Shown here: positions 7,861 through 17,559 of the stretch, piece after piece
Numbering within the stretch: position 1 is the first letter of the stretch
Layout of the letters: every line of letters begins with the position of its first letter
NCBI RefSeq assembly: GCF_012911015.1
Contig: NZ_WVVV01000002.1
Coordinates: 1 to 64,000, forward strand
Length of the DNA stretch: 64,000 nt
Reading direction: 5' to 3'
Origin: Chelativorans sp. ZYF759
GTDB lineage: Bacteria; Pseudomonadota; Alphaproteobacteria; Rhizobiales; Rhizobiaceae
Program-made: the position numbers and the translations under genes
The notes under the pieces: model-generated
Database searches by the model: none
Seen by the model: only the letters and a program-made list of their open reading frames with translations
What the model was told of the DNA's origin: nothing

Positions 7861-9461
7861 GGAGCGCGCGTCTGCTTGCCGCCATGGCCGTTCTGGCGGC
7901 GTGGTATCCACATCAGGCCGTCGCGGGCGAGGGGCCGCTCGTGCCCGAATTCATAGACGAGACGCAAGCTTCCGGGATCGATTCCGTCTTCGAGGGCGAA
8001 TGGGAATTCATGGTCGGCGGCGGCGTCGCCACCTTCGACTGTTCGGGAAACGGTTTTCCCGACATGGTCCTGGCCGGCGGCGAGGCGCCGGCAAAATTCT
8101 ATCGCAATATCAGCGACCGGGGCGGCGAACTTCGCTTCGCGGCAGAGGAAAGCGGCCTGGAGATCGACCATGTCGCCGGCGCCTATCCGCTCGATGTCGA
8201 TGGCGACGGCATCATGGATCTGGTGCTCCTGCGCGTCGGCGAGAATTTGGTGATGCGTGGTCTCGGCGACTGCCGTTTCGAGCCCGCCAACGAAGCCTGG
8301 GGGTTCGAGGGCGGCGATGCCTGGTCGTCGGCCTACGCCGCCACCTGGGAAGAGGGCCAGGACTGGCCCACCATCGCCATCGGCAACTACATCGATCGCA
8401 ACGAGCCGATGGAGCCGTGGGGCTCGTGCACCGACAATTGGCTGCATCGCCCGGCCAGCGATGGCGCGGGTTTCGCGCCGCCGCTGCCGCTGACGCCCAG
8501 CTACTGCCCGCTCTCCATGCTGTTTACCGACTGGAACCGCTCGGGTCGTCCGGCCCTGCGCGTTTCCAACGACCGGGAATATTACCGCGGCGGGCAGGAG
8601 CAATTGTGGCACATGGAACCGGCGGAACCGCCGCGCCTCTACACGGAGGAGGAGGGCTGGGCACGCCTGCGCATCTGGGGCATGGGCATCGCCGCCTACG
8701 ATCTGAACGGCGACGGCTTTCCGGCCTATTTCCTGACCAGCATGGCCGACAACAAGCTCCAGGTTCTGGCCGACGTTCCGGAGGAGGGCGCTCCCGCACC
8801 GCGCTATGACGATGTCGCCTTTGCGCGGGGCGTGACGGCCCACCGCCCCTATACGGGCGGCGAGATCATGCCCTCCACCGCCTGGCACGCCCAGTTCGAG
8901 GACGTCAACAATGACGGCTTCGTCGATCTCTTCGTGGCCAAGGGCAATGTCTGGGAAATGCCGGATTTCGCCATCCGCGACCCCAACAATCTGCTTCTCC
9001 AGAATCCCGACGGCACGTTCGAGGAGGCGGGCGACCGGGCTGGCGTGGCGAGCTTTTATACCGCGCGCGGGGCCGCGCTCGCCGATTTCAACCTCGACGG
9101 CCGCGTCGACCTCGTCGTCGTCAACCGGCATGCCCGCGCCGAGCTCTGGCGCAACGCCGGCGGGGAGCTGGGCAATTGGCTGCAACTGCGGCTGGAGCAA
9201 CCGGCGCCCAATGTCGATGCCATCGGCGCCTGGATCGAGCTGCGCCTCGGCGATCGCACGATCCGCCGCGAGACCTTCTCTGGCGGTGGCCATGTGAGCG
9301 GGCAGGCCGGCTGGTGGCATTTCGGGCTGGGTGCGGCAGAGGGCGCCGCCATCCGCGTCATCTGGCCGGATGGCCAGGCATCCGATTGGAGCCCCGTCGA
9401 GGCCAACGCATTCTACCGCCTGCGCCGTGGCGAACCGCCCGCCGCCTGGCGGCCCGGCTAG
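7857..9461 (+). CDS. exported FG-GAP/VCBS repeat protein with C-terminal ASPIC/UnbV domain (CRTAC1-like)
   Basis: 534 aa with a signal peptide (about residues 1-24, ending HQAVAGEG). Calcium-binding FG-GAP type loops recur: DVDGDGIMDL, DLNGDGFPAY, DVNNDGFVDL, DFNLDGRVDL, which predicts a beta-propeller. The last 90 residues (AIGAWIEL ... SGGGHVSGQ ... IRVIWPDG) match the ASPIC/UnbV domain found at the end of CRTAC1-type proteins. Molecular function of the family is poorly known. It overlaps the haloperoxidase gene by four bases, so the two probably act together outside the cytoplasm. Its stop codon shares the palindrome CTAG (9458-9461) with the stop of the convergent GGDEF-EAL gene. Confidence 0.88.
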   Translation: MRSARLLAAMAVLAAWYPHQAVAGEGPLVPEFIDETQASGIDSVFEGEWEFMVGGGVATFDCSGNGFPDMVLAGGEAPAKFYRNISDRGGELRFAAEESGLEIDHVAGAYPLDVDGDGIMDLVLLRVGENLVMRGLGDCRFEPANEAWGFEGGDAWSSAYAATWEEGQDWPTIAIGNYIDRNEPMEPWGSCTDNWLHRPASDGAGFAPPLPLTPSYCPLSMLFTDWNRSGRPALRVSNDREYYRGGQEQLWHMEPAEPPRLYTEEEGWARLRIWGMGIAAYDLNGDGFPAYFLTSMADNKLQVLADVPEEGAPAPRYDDVAFARGVTAHRPYTGGEIMPSTAWHAQFEDVNNDGFVDLFVAKGNVWEMPDFAIRDPNNLLLQNPDGTFEEAGDRAGVASFYTARGAALADFNLDGRVDLVVVNRHARAELWRNAGGELGNWLQLRLEQPAPNVDAIGAWIELRLGDRTIRRETFSGGGHVSGQAGWWHFGLGAAEGAAIRVIWPDGQASDWSPVEANAFYRLRRGEPPAAWRPG

Positions 9462-12067
9462 CCCATGCCCGCCATCAGGGGTGGCTGGGAAGGCGCGCTT
9501 CCGCTCAGTTCGGCGGCAAAGGCCGGTATCGCATCGGCGGCCATCGGGCGCGAATAGAGGAACCCCTGCGCGATATGGCAGCCCCAGCTTCGCAGCAGCA
9601 GCGCCTGGGTCGGGGTCTCCACGCCCTCCGCCACGACATCCATGCCGAGATTGCGGCCCAGATTGATCATCGCCTTGACGATGGCGGCGTTGGAGCTGTC
9701 CATGGCCAGTGAGTGGATGAAGGAGCGGTCGATCTTGATCTCGTCGACCGGAAACCGCTGGAGATGGGTCAGCGAGGCATAGCCGGTGCCGAAATCGTCG
9801 AGCGAGATGCGGATGCCCTTGTCGCGCAGGCGCACCAGCGCCTGGGACGCGGCCTCGGCGAACTCGTCGAGCAGGACACGCTCGGTGATCTCGAGCTTCA
9901 ATATTCCGGCGGGCAGGCCCGCTTTGTCCATCTGCCGAATCAGCCAGGCTGGAAAAGCCGCGTCGCGCAGGTTCTCGCCCGACAGGTTGATCGCGACATG
10001 GCCCAGTTCGATGCCGCATGCCCGCAGCCGGGCCAGATCGGCGATGACCTTGGATGTCAGTCTCTGCCCGATCTTGCCGCCAAGCCGTGGATGGTCGAGC
10101 GCGGCCATGATGCGCGAAGGCGGCAACAGTCCTTCTTCGGGATGGTCGACGCGGATCAGCGCCTCGAGCCCGATCATCCTGCCGTTCGTCAGCGCGATCT
10201 TCGGCTGGTAGTGAGGGAGGATCCAGCCCGCGTGATGGGCTTTCCGGGCGAGTTCGATCTCGTCGGCCCTGCGCTCGCTTTCCCGCCGGATTTCCGGGCT
10301 GAAGAGCCGGGCGCCGCCGCGCTGGCGCGATTTGGCCTGGTAGAGCGCGAGATCTGCCTTGCGCTGGAGTTCCTCGGCCGTGTCGCCCGCTTCGGAGAGC
10401 GCTGCGCCGGCGCTGGCGTTGCAATTGCGGGCCTTGACGCTCTTGCGCAGCTGCCGGTCGATGCCGCCGGTTATGGCGGAGGCGCGCTGCAGCAAGATCT
10501 CTTCGTCCTCGGCATCGGGCAGGATGACGGCGAACTCGTCGCCGCCAAGCCGTGCGGCGATCTCGCCGGGCCGCAGCAGCCCGCGCAGATGGTTGGCGAA
10601 GAGCCGGAGCACTGCGTCGCCCGACGCATGGCCGAAGCGGTCGTTGACCTGCTTGAAATCGTCGAGATCGAGCACGATCAGCCCGACCGTGCGGGTCTGG
10701 CGTCGCGCCAGCGCCTCGGCCAGATCCATCTCGAAGCGCCGGCGGTTGTTCAGTCTGGTCAGCTCGTCCTCGTAGGCGGCACGGCGCATCTTGTCCTGGG
10801 TCAGGCGATGCTGGTGAATGTCCTCCAGCGTGCCGTACCATCGCGACACCTGCCCCTCGTCGTCGAGCCGCGGATAGGCGCGCGCGCGCATCCAGCGATA
10901 TTCGCCGTTCGCCATCCGCAGCCGGTATTCGATGTCGATATGGCCACCTTCCCGGATGCAGTTCCTCCAGGTGTCGAGGGTCGGCTTCACGTCGTCGGGA
11001 TGAAGCGCGCTGAGCCAGCCATCATTCAGCGATTGGCCGGGGCTGAGACCCGTCGTGTTGCCCCATTTCGTGGAGACCGACAGGATGCGCCCCTTCCGAT
11101 CGGCGATCCAGGGAATCTGCGGGTTCAGTTCCACCGTGTGGCGGTAATGTTCCTCGCTCTCGCGCAGGGCTTCCACCATCCGGGTCCGCTCGATCGACAT
11201 CGTGGCGATGTGGGTGATGCCCTCCATGCGCGACATCTCTTCGTCGGTCGGCGCGCGCTCCTCGTCGAAATAGAAGCCGAAAGTCGCCAGCACGCGCCCA
11301 TCGGCGCCGATGATCGGACGCGACCAGCAGGCCCTGACGCCGAACGGCATGACGAGCTCGCGAAGCCCGTCCCAGTAGGGATGCGTGGCGATGCTCGTGA
11401 CGATGACGTCCTTCTTCAGCGCGGCAGCCGTCCCGCAGCTGCCCCTGCCGACGCCATAGACCCGTCCGCGCACCGTGTCGGTGAAGGCCGTCGGCAGGCT
11501 GTGCGAGACGCCGTGGAGGAAGGTGCCCGCCTTGTGGTCGACCAGAAGGATGGCGCAGCGCGCGCCCGGCAGGCGGAAATCGGCATAATCGCACAGCATG
11601 TCGAGCACGGTTTCGAGCCCGGCACCGTTGGCCACCGCCTCCAGCATGCGCAGCTGGAGATCGTCCTTGTGTTTGGCCTGGATCATGTCGTCGATGTCCA
11701 CACCGCAGCCGATCCAGAAACTGTCGGCCGCCGGCGCGCGCCGCATAGCGATCTTCTGCCACCGGTAGACGCCCGTATGGTGCCGGCAACGCACCTTGAC
11801 CTTGTAGGATCCGATGCCTTTTGCGTGGGCCTCTTTCCAGGCGGAGTCCAGCGTCGCGATGTCGTCGGGATGCACCGCCTTGATCCACCCAAAACCGCGC
11901 CATTCCTCTTCGGAAAGGCCGCAATACTCGGTCCAGGGCGGATTGGCGTAGATGATGCGGCCATCGTTGCTGCTGACCCATACGAAGCCTGGCACCGCGC
12001 TGGTCAGCACGTCGAAAAGGTCGCCGGCCGGCAGCCCCATCGAATTTGCCAGTTGAACATCTTCCAT
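9458..12067 (-). CDS. PAS-GAF-PAS-GGDEF-EAL cyclic-di-GMP protein
   Basis: 869 aa, soluble. In order: a PAS domain (about 5-120), a GAF domain (about 130-280), a second PAS/PAC (about 290-420), GGDEF (about 430-590) and EAL (about 600-860). The GGDEF signature RLGGDEFAVIL is intact and the EAL domain keeps GLEALIR and LDDFGTGYAS, so both synthesis and hydrolysis of c-di-GMP are chemically possible; which dominates cannot be told. I chose the ATG at 12067 (GGGG about 10 bases upstream) over a TTG at 12097 without a ribosome binding site. It is convergent with the ASPIC/UnbV gene and shares its stop tetranucleotide. Confidence 0.92.
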   Translation of the reverse strand: MEDVQLANSMGLPAGDLFDVLTSAVPGFVWVSSNDGRIIYANPPWTEYCGLSEEEWRGFGWIKAVHPDDIATLDSAWKEAHAKGIGSYKVKVRCRHHTGVYRWQKIAMRRAPAADSFWIGCGVDIDDMIQAKHKDDLQLRMLEAVANGAGLETVLDMLCDYADFRLPGARCAILLVDHKAGTFLHGVSHSLPTAFTDTVRGRVYGVGRGSCGTAAALKKDVIVTSIATHPYWDGLRELVMPFGVRACWSRPIIGADGRVLATFGFYFDEERAPTDEEMSRMEGITHIATMSIERTRMVEALRESEEHYRHTVELNPQIPWIADRKGRILSVSTKWGNTTGLSPGQSLNDGWLSALHPDDVKPTLDTWRNCIREGGHIDIEYRLRMANGEYRWMRARAYPRLDDEGQVSRWYGTLEDIHQHRLTQDKMRRAAYEDELTRLNNRRRFEMDLAEALARRQTRTVGLIVLDLDDFKQVNDRFGHASGDAVLRLFANHLRGLLRPGEIAARLGGDEFAVILPDAEDEEILLQRASAITGGIDRQLRKSVKARNCNASAGAALSEAGDTAEELQRKADLALYQAKSRQRGGARLFSPEIRRESERRADEIELARKAHHAGWILPHYQPKIALTNGRMIGLEALIRVDHPEEGLLPPSRIMAALDHPRLGGKIGQRLTSKVIADLARLRACGIELGHVAINLSGENLRDAAFPAWLIRQMDKAGLPAGILKLEITERVLLDEFAEAASQALVRLRDKGIRISLDDFGTGYASLTHLQRFPVDEIKIDRSFIHSLAMDSSNAAIVKAMINLGRNLGMDVVAEGVETPTQALLLRSWGCHIAQGFLYSRPMAADAIPAFAAELSGSAPSQPPLMAGMG

Positions 12068-12184
12068 GTCGCGATCGCCCCAAGCCAGCCGAACCAAACA
12101 ATTTGTCTGGTCACGGATAGCAGTCGCTGACTAATGCGTTGTTAAATCGGGCGCCGGGATTGCAGGCTTTGCTTCGCGTTCGGC

Positions 12185-13705
12185 TCAGCCGCTGGTGGAA
12201 ACGACAAGTTCCATCGGGCGTTTCAGCACCCGCGACAGGTGGCCGAGCCGGCCAGCCGGACGCTCGCCCATCAGCGCACCCAGCCGCTTGGGGATCACCA
12301 GCTGCAGCTTGCCGTCTATGGTCTGGCGCCAGGACAGGGTGGGGATGACGCCCGGCATGGAGGCCGACAGGAGATAGACCACCCTCAGCAGCGCGCCCAG
12401 GATGCGCGCACGCTCCAGATAGCGCGGGCCCGCCAGCTTGCGCAGTTGCGGCGAGATTTCCTCTTCGAAGACGCCCTCGTGGCGAAACATGGTGGCCAGC
12501 GCCAGAAAGGCGCGGCCGGGATGGTCCACGCCGATGAAGGAGGCATGGGCGATGATGTTGAGCGACTGGGTGCCGCGATACTCCGGATGCGCGCGCCAGC
12601 CTATGTCGGCCAGCAGGCAGGCCGCATGACGGTAGCGCGCTTCGTCGGCCGTTTCCTCGAGCCCGAAGGCCCGGAACGCCTCGCCGCTCCACGCCGCCAG
12701 TTCGCGCGCATGGGTAACGGAGCGCGCCCTCAGCTTGGCCAGCTCCTCGGCCGCGCTGATGAGCGGGTCGCCGGCCCGTTCGGCCTCGTCCATGAGCGTG
12801 TAGAGATAGCCTTCGCGCACACCCGAGGCCGAAACGATGATCTTCGACGGCTGCATGGCACGGACGATCTCGCGCAGCACCATCGCGCCCTGCGGCAGCA
12901 GACCGCGGCGGCTCTTGGAGATGCGGTCGATCCCCGTCATCTTGGTGGATTTGCCGCCCGAGACCTGGTCCAGGAAGGCGATCGCCTCGTTCGGCTCCAT
13001 CTCGTAATGGTGCATGACGTCGAGCGGATAGTCCGTCTCCATCATGTGCAGCCGGGCGAGGTTTCGCCAGGCGCCGCCGACGCAGTAGAAGGGCCGGCCG
13101 CGACCGGCTTTCAGGAGTTCGGCCCGTGCGATCTGCGCGCGCGTGATCTCGGTGGCGGCCTCCGTCGACCCCTTGGACATGTCGTGCAGCCTCAGGCTGC
13201 CGAGGGGCAGGGTGATGCCGTCGCCGATCTCCCGGCCTCGCACGTCGACCAGTTCGAGACTGCCGCCCCCGAGATCGCCGACAATGCCGTCGGCCGGCTC
13301 GAAGGAGGAGATGATGCCCTGGGCCGAAAAGGCGGCTTCCTCGCGCCCCGTCAGAACGCGGATCTTGGTGCCGAGGATCTCTTCGGCGCGGTGGATGAAG
13401 TTGGGACCATTGGTCGCCTCGCGCGCCGCCGCCGTCGCGATGACGTGGAGCGCGCGCGCGCCGGCCTGTTCCGACAGCGCGCGGAAGCGGCGGAATTCCT
13501 CGACCGCCCGGCGCACGCCATGCGGATCGAGCTTGCCGGTGGTGACGATGCCGCGGCCCAGCCCCGCCAGCATCTTCTCGTTGAAGAGCACGGTCGGCGA
13601 ACGCGCGATACCCTCGTAGATCACGAGGCGGATGGAGTTCGATCCGATGTCGATGATGGAGACCGGATGCCGGTCCTGCAGGCGACCCTGCGAGTTGGCT
13701 TGCAT
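12185..13705 (-). CDS. ppx: exopolyphosphatase / pppGpp phosphatase family (Ppx/GppA)
   Basis: 506 aa, full family length. The actin-like ATPase fold starts SIIDIGSNSIRLVIYEG, the first phosphate loop, and has the second loop GIVGDLGGGSLELV near residue 150. The C-terminal helical part contains an HD-like segment (NIIAHASFIGVDHPGRAFL). It releases terminal phosphate from polyphosphate, and possibly pppGpp. It lies 17 bases downstream of ppk on the same strand, so synthesis and breakdown of polyphosphate are encoded in one operon. Ppx versus GppA is assigned mainly from that neighbour. Confidence 0.92.
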   Translation of the reverse strand: MQANSQGRLQDRHPVSIIDIGSNSIRLVIYEGIARSPTVLFNEKMLAGLGRGIVTTGKLDPHGVRRAVEEFRRFRALSEQAGARALHVIATAAAREATNGPNFIHRAEEILGTKIRVLTGREEAAFSAQGIISSFEPADGIVGDLGGGSLELVDVRGREIGDGITLPLGSLRLHDMSKGSTEAATEITRAQIARAELLKAGRGRPFYCVGGAWRNLARLHMMETDYPLDVMHHYEMEPNEAIAFLDQVSGGKSTKMTGIDRISKSRRGLLPQGAMVLREIVRAMQPSKIIVSASGVREGYLYTLMDEAERAGDPLISAAEELAKLRARSVTHARELAAWSGEAFRAFGLEETADEARYRHAACLLADIGWRAHPEYRGTQSLNIIAHASFIGVDHPGRAFLALATMFRHEGVFEEEISPQLRKLAGPRYLERARILGALLRVVYLLSASMPGVIPTLSWRQTIDGKLQLVIPKRLGALMGERPAGRLGHLSRVLKRPMELVVSTSG

Positions 13706-13722
13706 GTGGAGGGGCGCCCCGC

Positions 13723-15915
13723 TCAGGCTTTCTTGCGCCGCTTGATCTGCGCGATGCGGCGAGGTGCATGGGACTTCAGCGCGTCGCCTCGGCCTGAAAG
13801 GCTGGGATTCGTCATGAAGTATTCCTGTGCGTTGAAGGGTTCTTCTCCCTCTTCCGGCTGCATGCGCCGTGAGGTCCCGTCAGGCATTACTTCGAAACTC
13901 TGCTGGTTGTCCATGATGTTGCCGACCATGATTTGGCCGAGCACCTGTTCGTGAACGGTCGGATTGGTGATCGGCACCAGCGTCTCCACGCGCCGGTCGA
14001 GGTTGCGCGGCATCAGGTCGGCCGAGGAAATGTAGACGATTGCCTCTTCGGAAGGCAGGCCGGAGCCGTTGCCGAAGCAGTATATGCGGCTGTGTTCCAG
14101 GAAGCGCCCGACGATCGACTTGACCCGGATATTGTCCGAAAGCCCGGCCACCTGCGGCCTCAGGCAGCAGATTCCGCGCACGACGAGGTCGATCTCGACG
14201 CCCGCTCCGCTGGCTTCGTAGAGCGCGTCGATGATCGCGGGGTCCACCAGCGCGTTCATCTTGAGCCAGATCTGCGCCGGCTTGCCCGCGCGCGCAAAGC
14301 CGATCTCTGCCTGGATGTGGTCGATGAGCCGGTTGCGCAGGCTGAAGGGCGAAATCGCCAGTCGCATGTCGCCGGTCGGATCGGCATAGCCGGTCAGGAA
14401 GTTGAACACATGTGCGACGTCGCGTGCGATGGCGGGATCGGAGGTGAAGTAGGACAGGTCGGTATAGATGCGCGCCGTCACCGGGTGGTAGTTGCCGGTC
14501 CCCATATGCACGTAGTTGCGCAGGCGGCCTTCCTCGCGGCGCACGACCAGCGACATCTTGGCATGGGTCTTGAGTTCGATGAAGCCGTAGACGACCTGCA
14601 CCCCGGCGCGTTCCAGGTCGCGCGCCCAGCGTATGTTGGCTTCCTCGTCGAAACGCGCCTTGAGTTCGACCATCGCCGTCACGGACTTGCCGGCCTCGGA
14701 GGCTTCGATCAGCGCGCGCACGATGGGGCTGTCGTTGGATGTCCGGTAGAGCGTCTGCTTGATCGCCACCACCTCCGGGTCGAGCGAGGCCTGGCGCAGG
14801 AACTGCACCACCACGTCGAAGGACTCATAAGGGTGGTGGACAACGATATCCTTCTCGCGGATGGCCGCGAAACAGTCCCCGCCATGCTCGCGGATGCGCT
14901 CGGGGAAACGTGGATTGTAGGGCGCGAACTTCAGGTCGTCGCGCGGAACCGACACGATCTCGGCAATCTGGCTGATGGCCAGCGGCGCCCTGAGCACACT
15001 GACGCGATTGGACGATACGGCGAGCTCCGTCGACACGAACTCACGCAGTTCCGCCGGCATCTCGTCGTCGAACTCGATACGGATCACCTGGCCGCGCCGC
15101 CGCCGCTTCAGCGCGCTTTCGAACAGGCGCACCAGATCCTCGGCCTCTTCCTCCACCTCGATGTCGCTGTCCCGGATGATCCGGAAAGTTCCGGAACCCT
15201 TGATCTCGTAGCCCGGAAACAGCTGTCCGATGAACAGGCTGACCACGTCCTCCAGCGCGATGAAGCGATAGCGACGGCCTTTTTCCGGCAGTTCGATGAA
15301 CCGCTTGAGCGTTACCGGCAGGCGCAGCAGCGCGTTCATGTCTTCCTTCTCGCGCAGGTGGCGAAGCTGGAAGGCCATGGAGAAGCCGAGATTGGGGATG
15401 AAGGGGAAGGGATGCGCCGGATCGATCGACAGCGGCGTCAGCACCGGAAAGATCGCGTCCATGAAGTGCTGCTCGAGCCACTTCCGGTCCTTCACATTCA
15501 GCCCTTCGGCGCGCAGGATCTCGATGCCTTCCGCGCGGATGCCTTCGACCAGCGCGGAGTAGTTCTTTTGCTGGTCCTCCTGCAGCCGTGCCACCTCGAG
15601 CAGGATCTGCTCGAGCTGTTCCTCCGGCGTGCGCCCGTCGGCGCTGCGCGTCGCGATTCCTTCGCGCACCTGACCGGCGAGGCCCGCCACGCGCACCATG
15701 AAGAACTCGTCGAGATTGGTGGCCGAGATCGACAGGAAGCGCACGCGTTCGAGCAGGGGATGGCTGGGATTGCGCGCCTGGGCCAGCACGCGCCTGTTGA
15801 ACTGCAGCCATGAAAACTCGCGGTTGACGAAGCGGTCGGGGTCGTTCGCCCCGCTGTCCGTGGAGGGGGCTGGCCGGTTCGCGAATTCGCTGTCTGCGGG
15901 CTTCAATTCATTCAT
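13723..15915 (-). CDS. ppk: polyphosphate kinase 1
   Basis: 730 aa. Polymerises the gamma phosphate of ATP into polyphosphate. The N-terminal domain begins [20 protein letters not shown], the classical Ppk1 opening. The catalytic C-terminal half contains [18 protein letters not shown], with the autophosphorylated His region, and [15 protein letters not shown], the second conserved block. Length is normal. First gene of the ppk-ppx operon. The upstream region (15916-16091) is shared with the divergent zinc-finger gene. Confidence 0.96.
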   Translation of the reverse strand: MNELKPADSEFANRPAPSTDSGANDPDRFVNREFSWLQFNRRVLAQARNPSHPLLERVRFLSISATNLDEFFMVRVAGLAGQVREGIATRSADGRTPEEQLEQILLEVARLQEDQQKNYSALVEGIRAEGIEILRAEGLNVKDRKWLEQHFMDAIFPVLTPLSIDPAHPFPFIPNLGFSMAFQLRHLREKEDMNALLRLPVTLKRFIELPEKGRRYRFIALEDVVSLFIGQLFPGYEIKGSGTFRIIRDSDIEVEEEAEDLVRLFESALKRRRRGQVIRIEFDDEMPAELREFVSTELAVSSNRVSVLRAPLAISQIAEIVSVPRDDLKFAPYNPRFPERIREHGGDCFAAIREKDIVVHHPYESFDVVVQFLRQASLDPEVVAIKQTLYRTSNDSPIVRALIEASEAGKSVTAMVELKARFDEEANIRWARDLERAGVQVVYGFIELKTHAKMSLVVRREEGRLRNYVHMGTGNYHPVTARIYTDLSYFTSDPAIARDVAHVFNFLTGYADPTGDMRLAISPFSLRNRLIDHIQAEIGFARAGKPAQIWLKMNALVDPAIIDALYEASGAGVEIDLVVRGICCLRPQVAGLSDNIRVKSIVGRFLEHSRIYCFGNGSGLPSEEAIVYISSADLMPRNLDRRVETLVPITNPTVHEQVLGQIMVGNIMDNQQSFEVMPDGTSRRMQPEEGEEPFNAQEYFMTNPSLSGRGDALKSHAPRRIAQIKRRKKA

Positions 15916-16091
15916 GGATGCGCGTCCGCGGCTCCCTGGTGTGTCGTGATCCGGCTCAGTCTAGCTTGTGTCATGGCTTTGCGACAGTTTCATAGCATCG
16001 GACTTGCAAAGGCATTCTTTATGCTCCAAACGCTTGGCCGAGCCCGGGACGGCGATAGCCGGACCTGCACCAGACCGCCGGGGAGCAAGAA

Positions 16092-16337
16092 ATGGCCCAC
16101 AGCACCATTCCGCATTTCCAGAACAGCGCCGGACATCGTTCCATCCGCATCGGTGCCAAGGAATTCATGTGTGTCGGTGCGGCACCTCCCCACGACCATC
16201 CGCATGTCTTCCTCGACATGGGCGATGATTCCGAGCGCGTCTGCCCCTATTGCTCCACCCTCTATGTCTACGATGCCTCGCTGGCCGCGGGCGAAACCGT
16301 TCCCGCGGGCTGCGTCTTCCGCGAGTTCGCGGCCTAG
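16092..16337 (+). CDS. zinc-finger domain protein (zf-CHCC, NDUFS6-like)
   Basis: 81 aa. The conserved core is FMCVGAAPPHDHPHVFLDMG followed by CPYCSTLYVYD, giving the Cys-His-Cys-Cys zinc site of the CHCC family, whose mitochondrial relative NDUFS6 is a complex I accessory subunit. The ATG at 16092 is preceded by GGGAGCAAGAA, a good ribosome binding site. In alphaproteobacteria this is a stand-alone small protein; a link to complex I assembly is inference from the family. The stop lies 13 bases before the FAD monooxygenase start. Confidence 0.88.
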   Translation: MAHSTIPHFQNSAGHRSIRIGAKEFMCVGAAPPHDHPHVFLDMGDDSERVCPYCSTLYVYDASLAAGETVPAGCVFREFAA

Positions 16338-16350
16338 CGGCCACGCGCTC

Positions 16351-17559
16351 TTGTCCGGAGCCTCCTCCTCCGACATCCTGATCGCCGGTGCCGGCATTGC
16401 CGGCCTGACAGCCGCGCTGGCCTTTGCCGAGCGCGGTTTCTGCGTCCGCGTCTTCGAGCGCGCACCGCTGCTCGTCGAGGTTGGCGCGGGTCTGCAGCTG
16501 TCGCCCAACGCCACGCGGCTCCTCGACCGACTGGGACTGGGCGAGGCGCTGCGCGAAAGAGCCGTGCGGCCGCAAGCCGTGGTGCTGCGGCGGGCGGAGA
16601 CAGGACGGCAGGTCGCGCGCGTTCCGCTGGGCGAGGCGGCGCTGAAGCGCTGGGGGGCGGACTACCTCGTCATGCACCGGGCCGATCTTCAGTCGGTGCT
16701 CGGCGCTGCCGCGCATGCCCACCCTGCCATCCGGCTGTATTTCGGCCATGACCTGTGCGGCGCACGCGAACGGCCCGGCGCCGTGATGGCGGATATGGAG
16801 GTCGATGGCCGGGCCGTCTCGGCCGAGGGCCGTCTCTTGGTCGGCGCGGACGGCGTCTGGTCGCGTCTTCGGGCCGGGATGGACGGCGCGCCCTGTCGGG
16901 CCGTGGGCCACACGGCCTGGCGCACCATCATCCCGGGCGACGCGCTGGCGGCCGGTGCCCTGGAGCCCGGCGTCGTCACCGCTTTCCTCGCCAAACGTTT
17001 TCACCTCGTCGCCTACCCGCTGCGCGGCGGGCGCGAATGGAACCTGGTCGCCATCACGCCGGACCGTGCCGTCGGCGCGGTGGAGGGGGAGTGGGCTTCG
17101 GCCGCCGACCCGACCAGGCTGCGCGAAACGCTCGCGGATGCGGGACCGCTGCTGCGCGGGCTGGCCGATGCGGCGAGGGAATGGACCGCCTGGCCGCTCG
17201 TCGAGGTCGTGGGCGACACGCCGTGGCACGTGGGCCGGCAGGTCCTGATCGGGGATGCCGCCCATGCCATGACGCCGCATGCGGCCCAGGGCGCGGGCAT
17301 GGCCATCGAGGACGCCTGTGTCCTGGCCGCCCAGATGGCCGCGGGCGGCGAGGACGTCGAACGGGCACTCGCCCGCTACGAGACACGTCGGCGCCCCAGG
17401 GTGGAACGCGTGCGCCGCCGTGGTCGCTTCAACCGTTTCGTCTGGCATGCATGGGGACCGATCGCGCTCGGCCGCGATCTCGCCCTCGCGGCGCGCCCCC
17501 AGGGCGCGCTCGCCGCCGATTTCGACTGGCTGTACGGATGGCGCCCGGAGGAGACATGA
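16351..17559 (+). CDS. FAD-dependent aromatic monooxygenase (salicylate/3-hydroxybenzoate hydroxylase-like)
   Basis: About 402 aa. The Rossmann FAD motif is DILIAGAGIAGLTAAL at the extreme N-terminus; the second FAD motif is LIGDAAHAMTPHAAQGAGM near residue 300; a DG motif (VGADGVWSRLR) lies near 165. This matches class A flavoprotein hydroxylases acting on phenolic acids with NAD(P)H and O2. Start: TTG at 16351 is the only start codon in frame between the previous stop and the FAD motif, and it lacks a clear Shine-Dalgarno, so coupling to the zinc-finger gene is likely. The stop overlaps the next start as ATGA (17556-17559). Substrate unknown. Confidence 0.85.
   Translation: MSGASSSDILIAGAGIAGLTAALAFAERGFCVRVFERAPLLVEVGAGLQLSPNATRLLDRLGLGEALRERAVRPQAVVLRRAETGRQVARVPLGEAALKRWGADYLVMHRADLQSVLGAAAHAHPAIRLYFGHDLCGARERPGAVMADMEVDGRAVSAEGRLLVGADGVWSRLRAGMDGAPCRAVGHTAWRTIIPGDALAAGALEPGVVTAFLAKRFHLVAYPLRGGREWNLVAITPDRAVGAVEGEWASAADPTRLRETLADAGPLLRGLADAAREWTAWPLVEVVGDTPWHVGRQVLIGDAAHAMTPHAAQGAGMAIEDACVLAAQMAAGGEDVERALARYETRRRPRVERVRRRGRFNRFVWHAWGPIALGRDLALAARPQGALAADFDWLYGWRPEET

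Noticed and set aside
6391-7911. 506-codon minus-strand open frame
   Set aside because: Antisense to the haloperoxidase gene with no domain; the plus strand has signal peptide and catalytic motifs.
7770-10841. 1023-codon minus-strand open frame
   Set aside because: Antisense to the ASPIC/UnbV gene, then an out-of-frame shadow of the GGDEF-EAL gene; no domain and Arg/Gly-rich composition typical of shadow frames in high-GC DNA.
15946-16350. N-terminal extension of the FAD monooxygenase
   Set aside because: Overlaps the zinc-finger gene in another frame and lies outside the flavoprotein fold.
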